From contig JAQGAU010000197.1 in NCBI GenBank assembly GCA_034698045.1, forward strand, positions 1 to 35,013: a stretch of DNA of 35,013 bases, in the 5' to 3' direction. Shown in pieces: positions 34,517-35,013 of the stretch. This DNA comes from Paramacrobiotus richtersi (lineage: Eukaryota > Tardigrada > Eutardigrada > Parachela > Macrobiotidae). Numbering within the stretch: position 1 is the first letter of the stretch; the number at the start of each line of letters is the position of its first letter. Made by a program: the position numbers and the translations under genes. The notes under the pieces were generated by a model, which searched no databases, was not told where the DNA came from, and saw nothing but the letters and a program-made list of their open reading frames with translations.

Positions 34517-35013
34517 GTAAGTGTAGAGTGAAAATGGCATGTAATACTTTTGTGGTTTATATAATGTTTATGGCTATTAATGGACAACTTTAATCGTAGT
34601 GATGTTGTTTGTGTTTGACCTACATTTGTAGAGATCGGCTAAAGGTCACCTAGAAATCCTTAGCTTTCTTGCTGATATCGACTACAAAATTAACTGCTTT
34701 TGGAACAGCTTATATATCTCGCTAATTATATAATCATTCTAATTATTGATGCAGTTCTCTTAATAATTGTAATCCATATCAATTTGTTTCCAAAAAGGCT
34801 GCAATTGTTGTGATAGAAAATCTGTTACGACATTTCTTACTATATATAGTTTACACAGACTGAAATACGGTTTTATGGCGCGGTATCGATAAGAGCAATC
34901 TTAGTGTAGTGACTGCAACAGTAACTGCGTTCATGGCCCCCTAGTCATAACTTCGATGACCTTTAGTAATCAAAAAGGGAGTGGACGTGGAGGTTTTAAT
35001 TTCTGTTAAACTT
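34517..35013 (+). other. Intron 6 sequence of copy D, continuing beyond the window
   Basis: Aligns by eye with intron 6 of copies A and C2: the AAAGGTCACCTAGAAATCC block near 34639, TTTTATGGCGC near 34871, then the A-box element at 34897. Confidence 0.65.

Larger units (their letters stand above)
7199..34914. repeat. Dispersed A-box family, consensus AATCGTAGTGYAGTGGCT
   Basis: About 26 copies were found by eye. Plus strand: 10229, 14705, 15110, 18776, 20033, 22361, 23327, 24293, 24709, 26346, 28292, 29182, 31882, 33881, 34897. Minus strand: 7199, 9028, 11464, 12966, 16087, 17527, 22492, 25536, 32279, 33158. A truncated AATCTAGTGGCTGC near 27132 may be another. The core TAGTGYAGTGG fits the RNA polymerase III A-box TRGYNNARNGG. 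Flanks of non-allelic copies are mostly unalignable, so the elements are old or very short. Within the BTB array many copies sit at matching positions of duplicated introns and were therefore copied along with them. The independent sites (7199, 9028, 10229, 11464, 12966, 17527 and about six distinct sites in the BTB unit) show real dispersal. A tRNA-derived SINE is the most economical reading. Confidence 0.65.

Noticed and set aside
7199..34914. A-box words as functional tRNA genes
   Set aside because: No copy shows a full cloverleaf or a convincing acceptor stem. Only one has a good B-box.

Overview
This is nuclear DNA from an animal. Coding sequence is split into GC-rich exons by AT-rich introns with GT..AG (once apparently GC..AG) boundaries, the products are metazoan families (rhodopsin-class GPCRs, BTB-BACK proteins, a four-TM membrane protein), and AATAAA signals follow several stops. 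Introns of 63-97 bp beside introns of 0.4-2.2 kb, and the look of the receptors, suggest a compact ecdysozoan genome. A tardigrade is my best guess, but that is impression rather than proof.

Layout. (1) 1-883, plus strand: the 3' half of a class A GPCR, cut by the window edge. (2) 1502-3367, minus strand, convergent with it: a six-exon BTB-BACK gene of the BTBD1/2/3/6 type whose usual C-terminal PHR domain is replaced by a segment resembling a GH16/concanavalin-A-like beta-sandwich. (3) 3368-5589: about 2.2 kb of divergent intergenic DNA, with a GC-rich patch at 5319-5520. (4) 5590-8349, plus: a two-exon four-TM (MS4A/CD20-like) protein with a 2.2 kb intron. (5) 9299-13608, plus: a four-exon, 534-residue orphan class A GPCR. 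(6) 14074-20764, plus: a seven-exon, 489-residue BTB-BACK protein with a long N-terminal extension and no Kelch repeats. (7) 21660 to the right edge: a decaying array of partial tandem duplicates of gene 6, broken by frameshifts, internal deletions and intron-to-intron fusions. Only gene 6 is intact. About 29.3-31.4 kb has no recognisable similarity to the array.

Two things are not explained by the genes. First, an 18-bp word close to AATCGTAGTGYAGTGGCT recurs about 26 times, on both strands, from 7.2 kb to the right edge, mostly inside long introns. It contains a perfect RNA polymerase III A-box (TRGYNNARNGG), and at least one copy is followed at tRNA-like spacing by a B-box-like GATTCAAATCC. 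I read it as a degraded tRNA-derived SINE family. Second, intron 4 of gene 6 holds a near-perfect 34-bp inverted repeat that looks like a small MITE or a stable hairpin.

The genes do not form an obvious pathway. Exon models were built by hand from reading frame, splice consensus and phase, and all phases close exactly.
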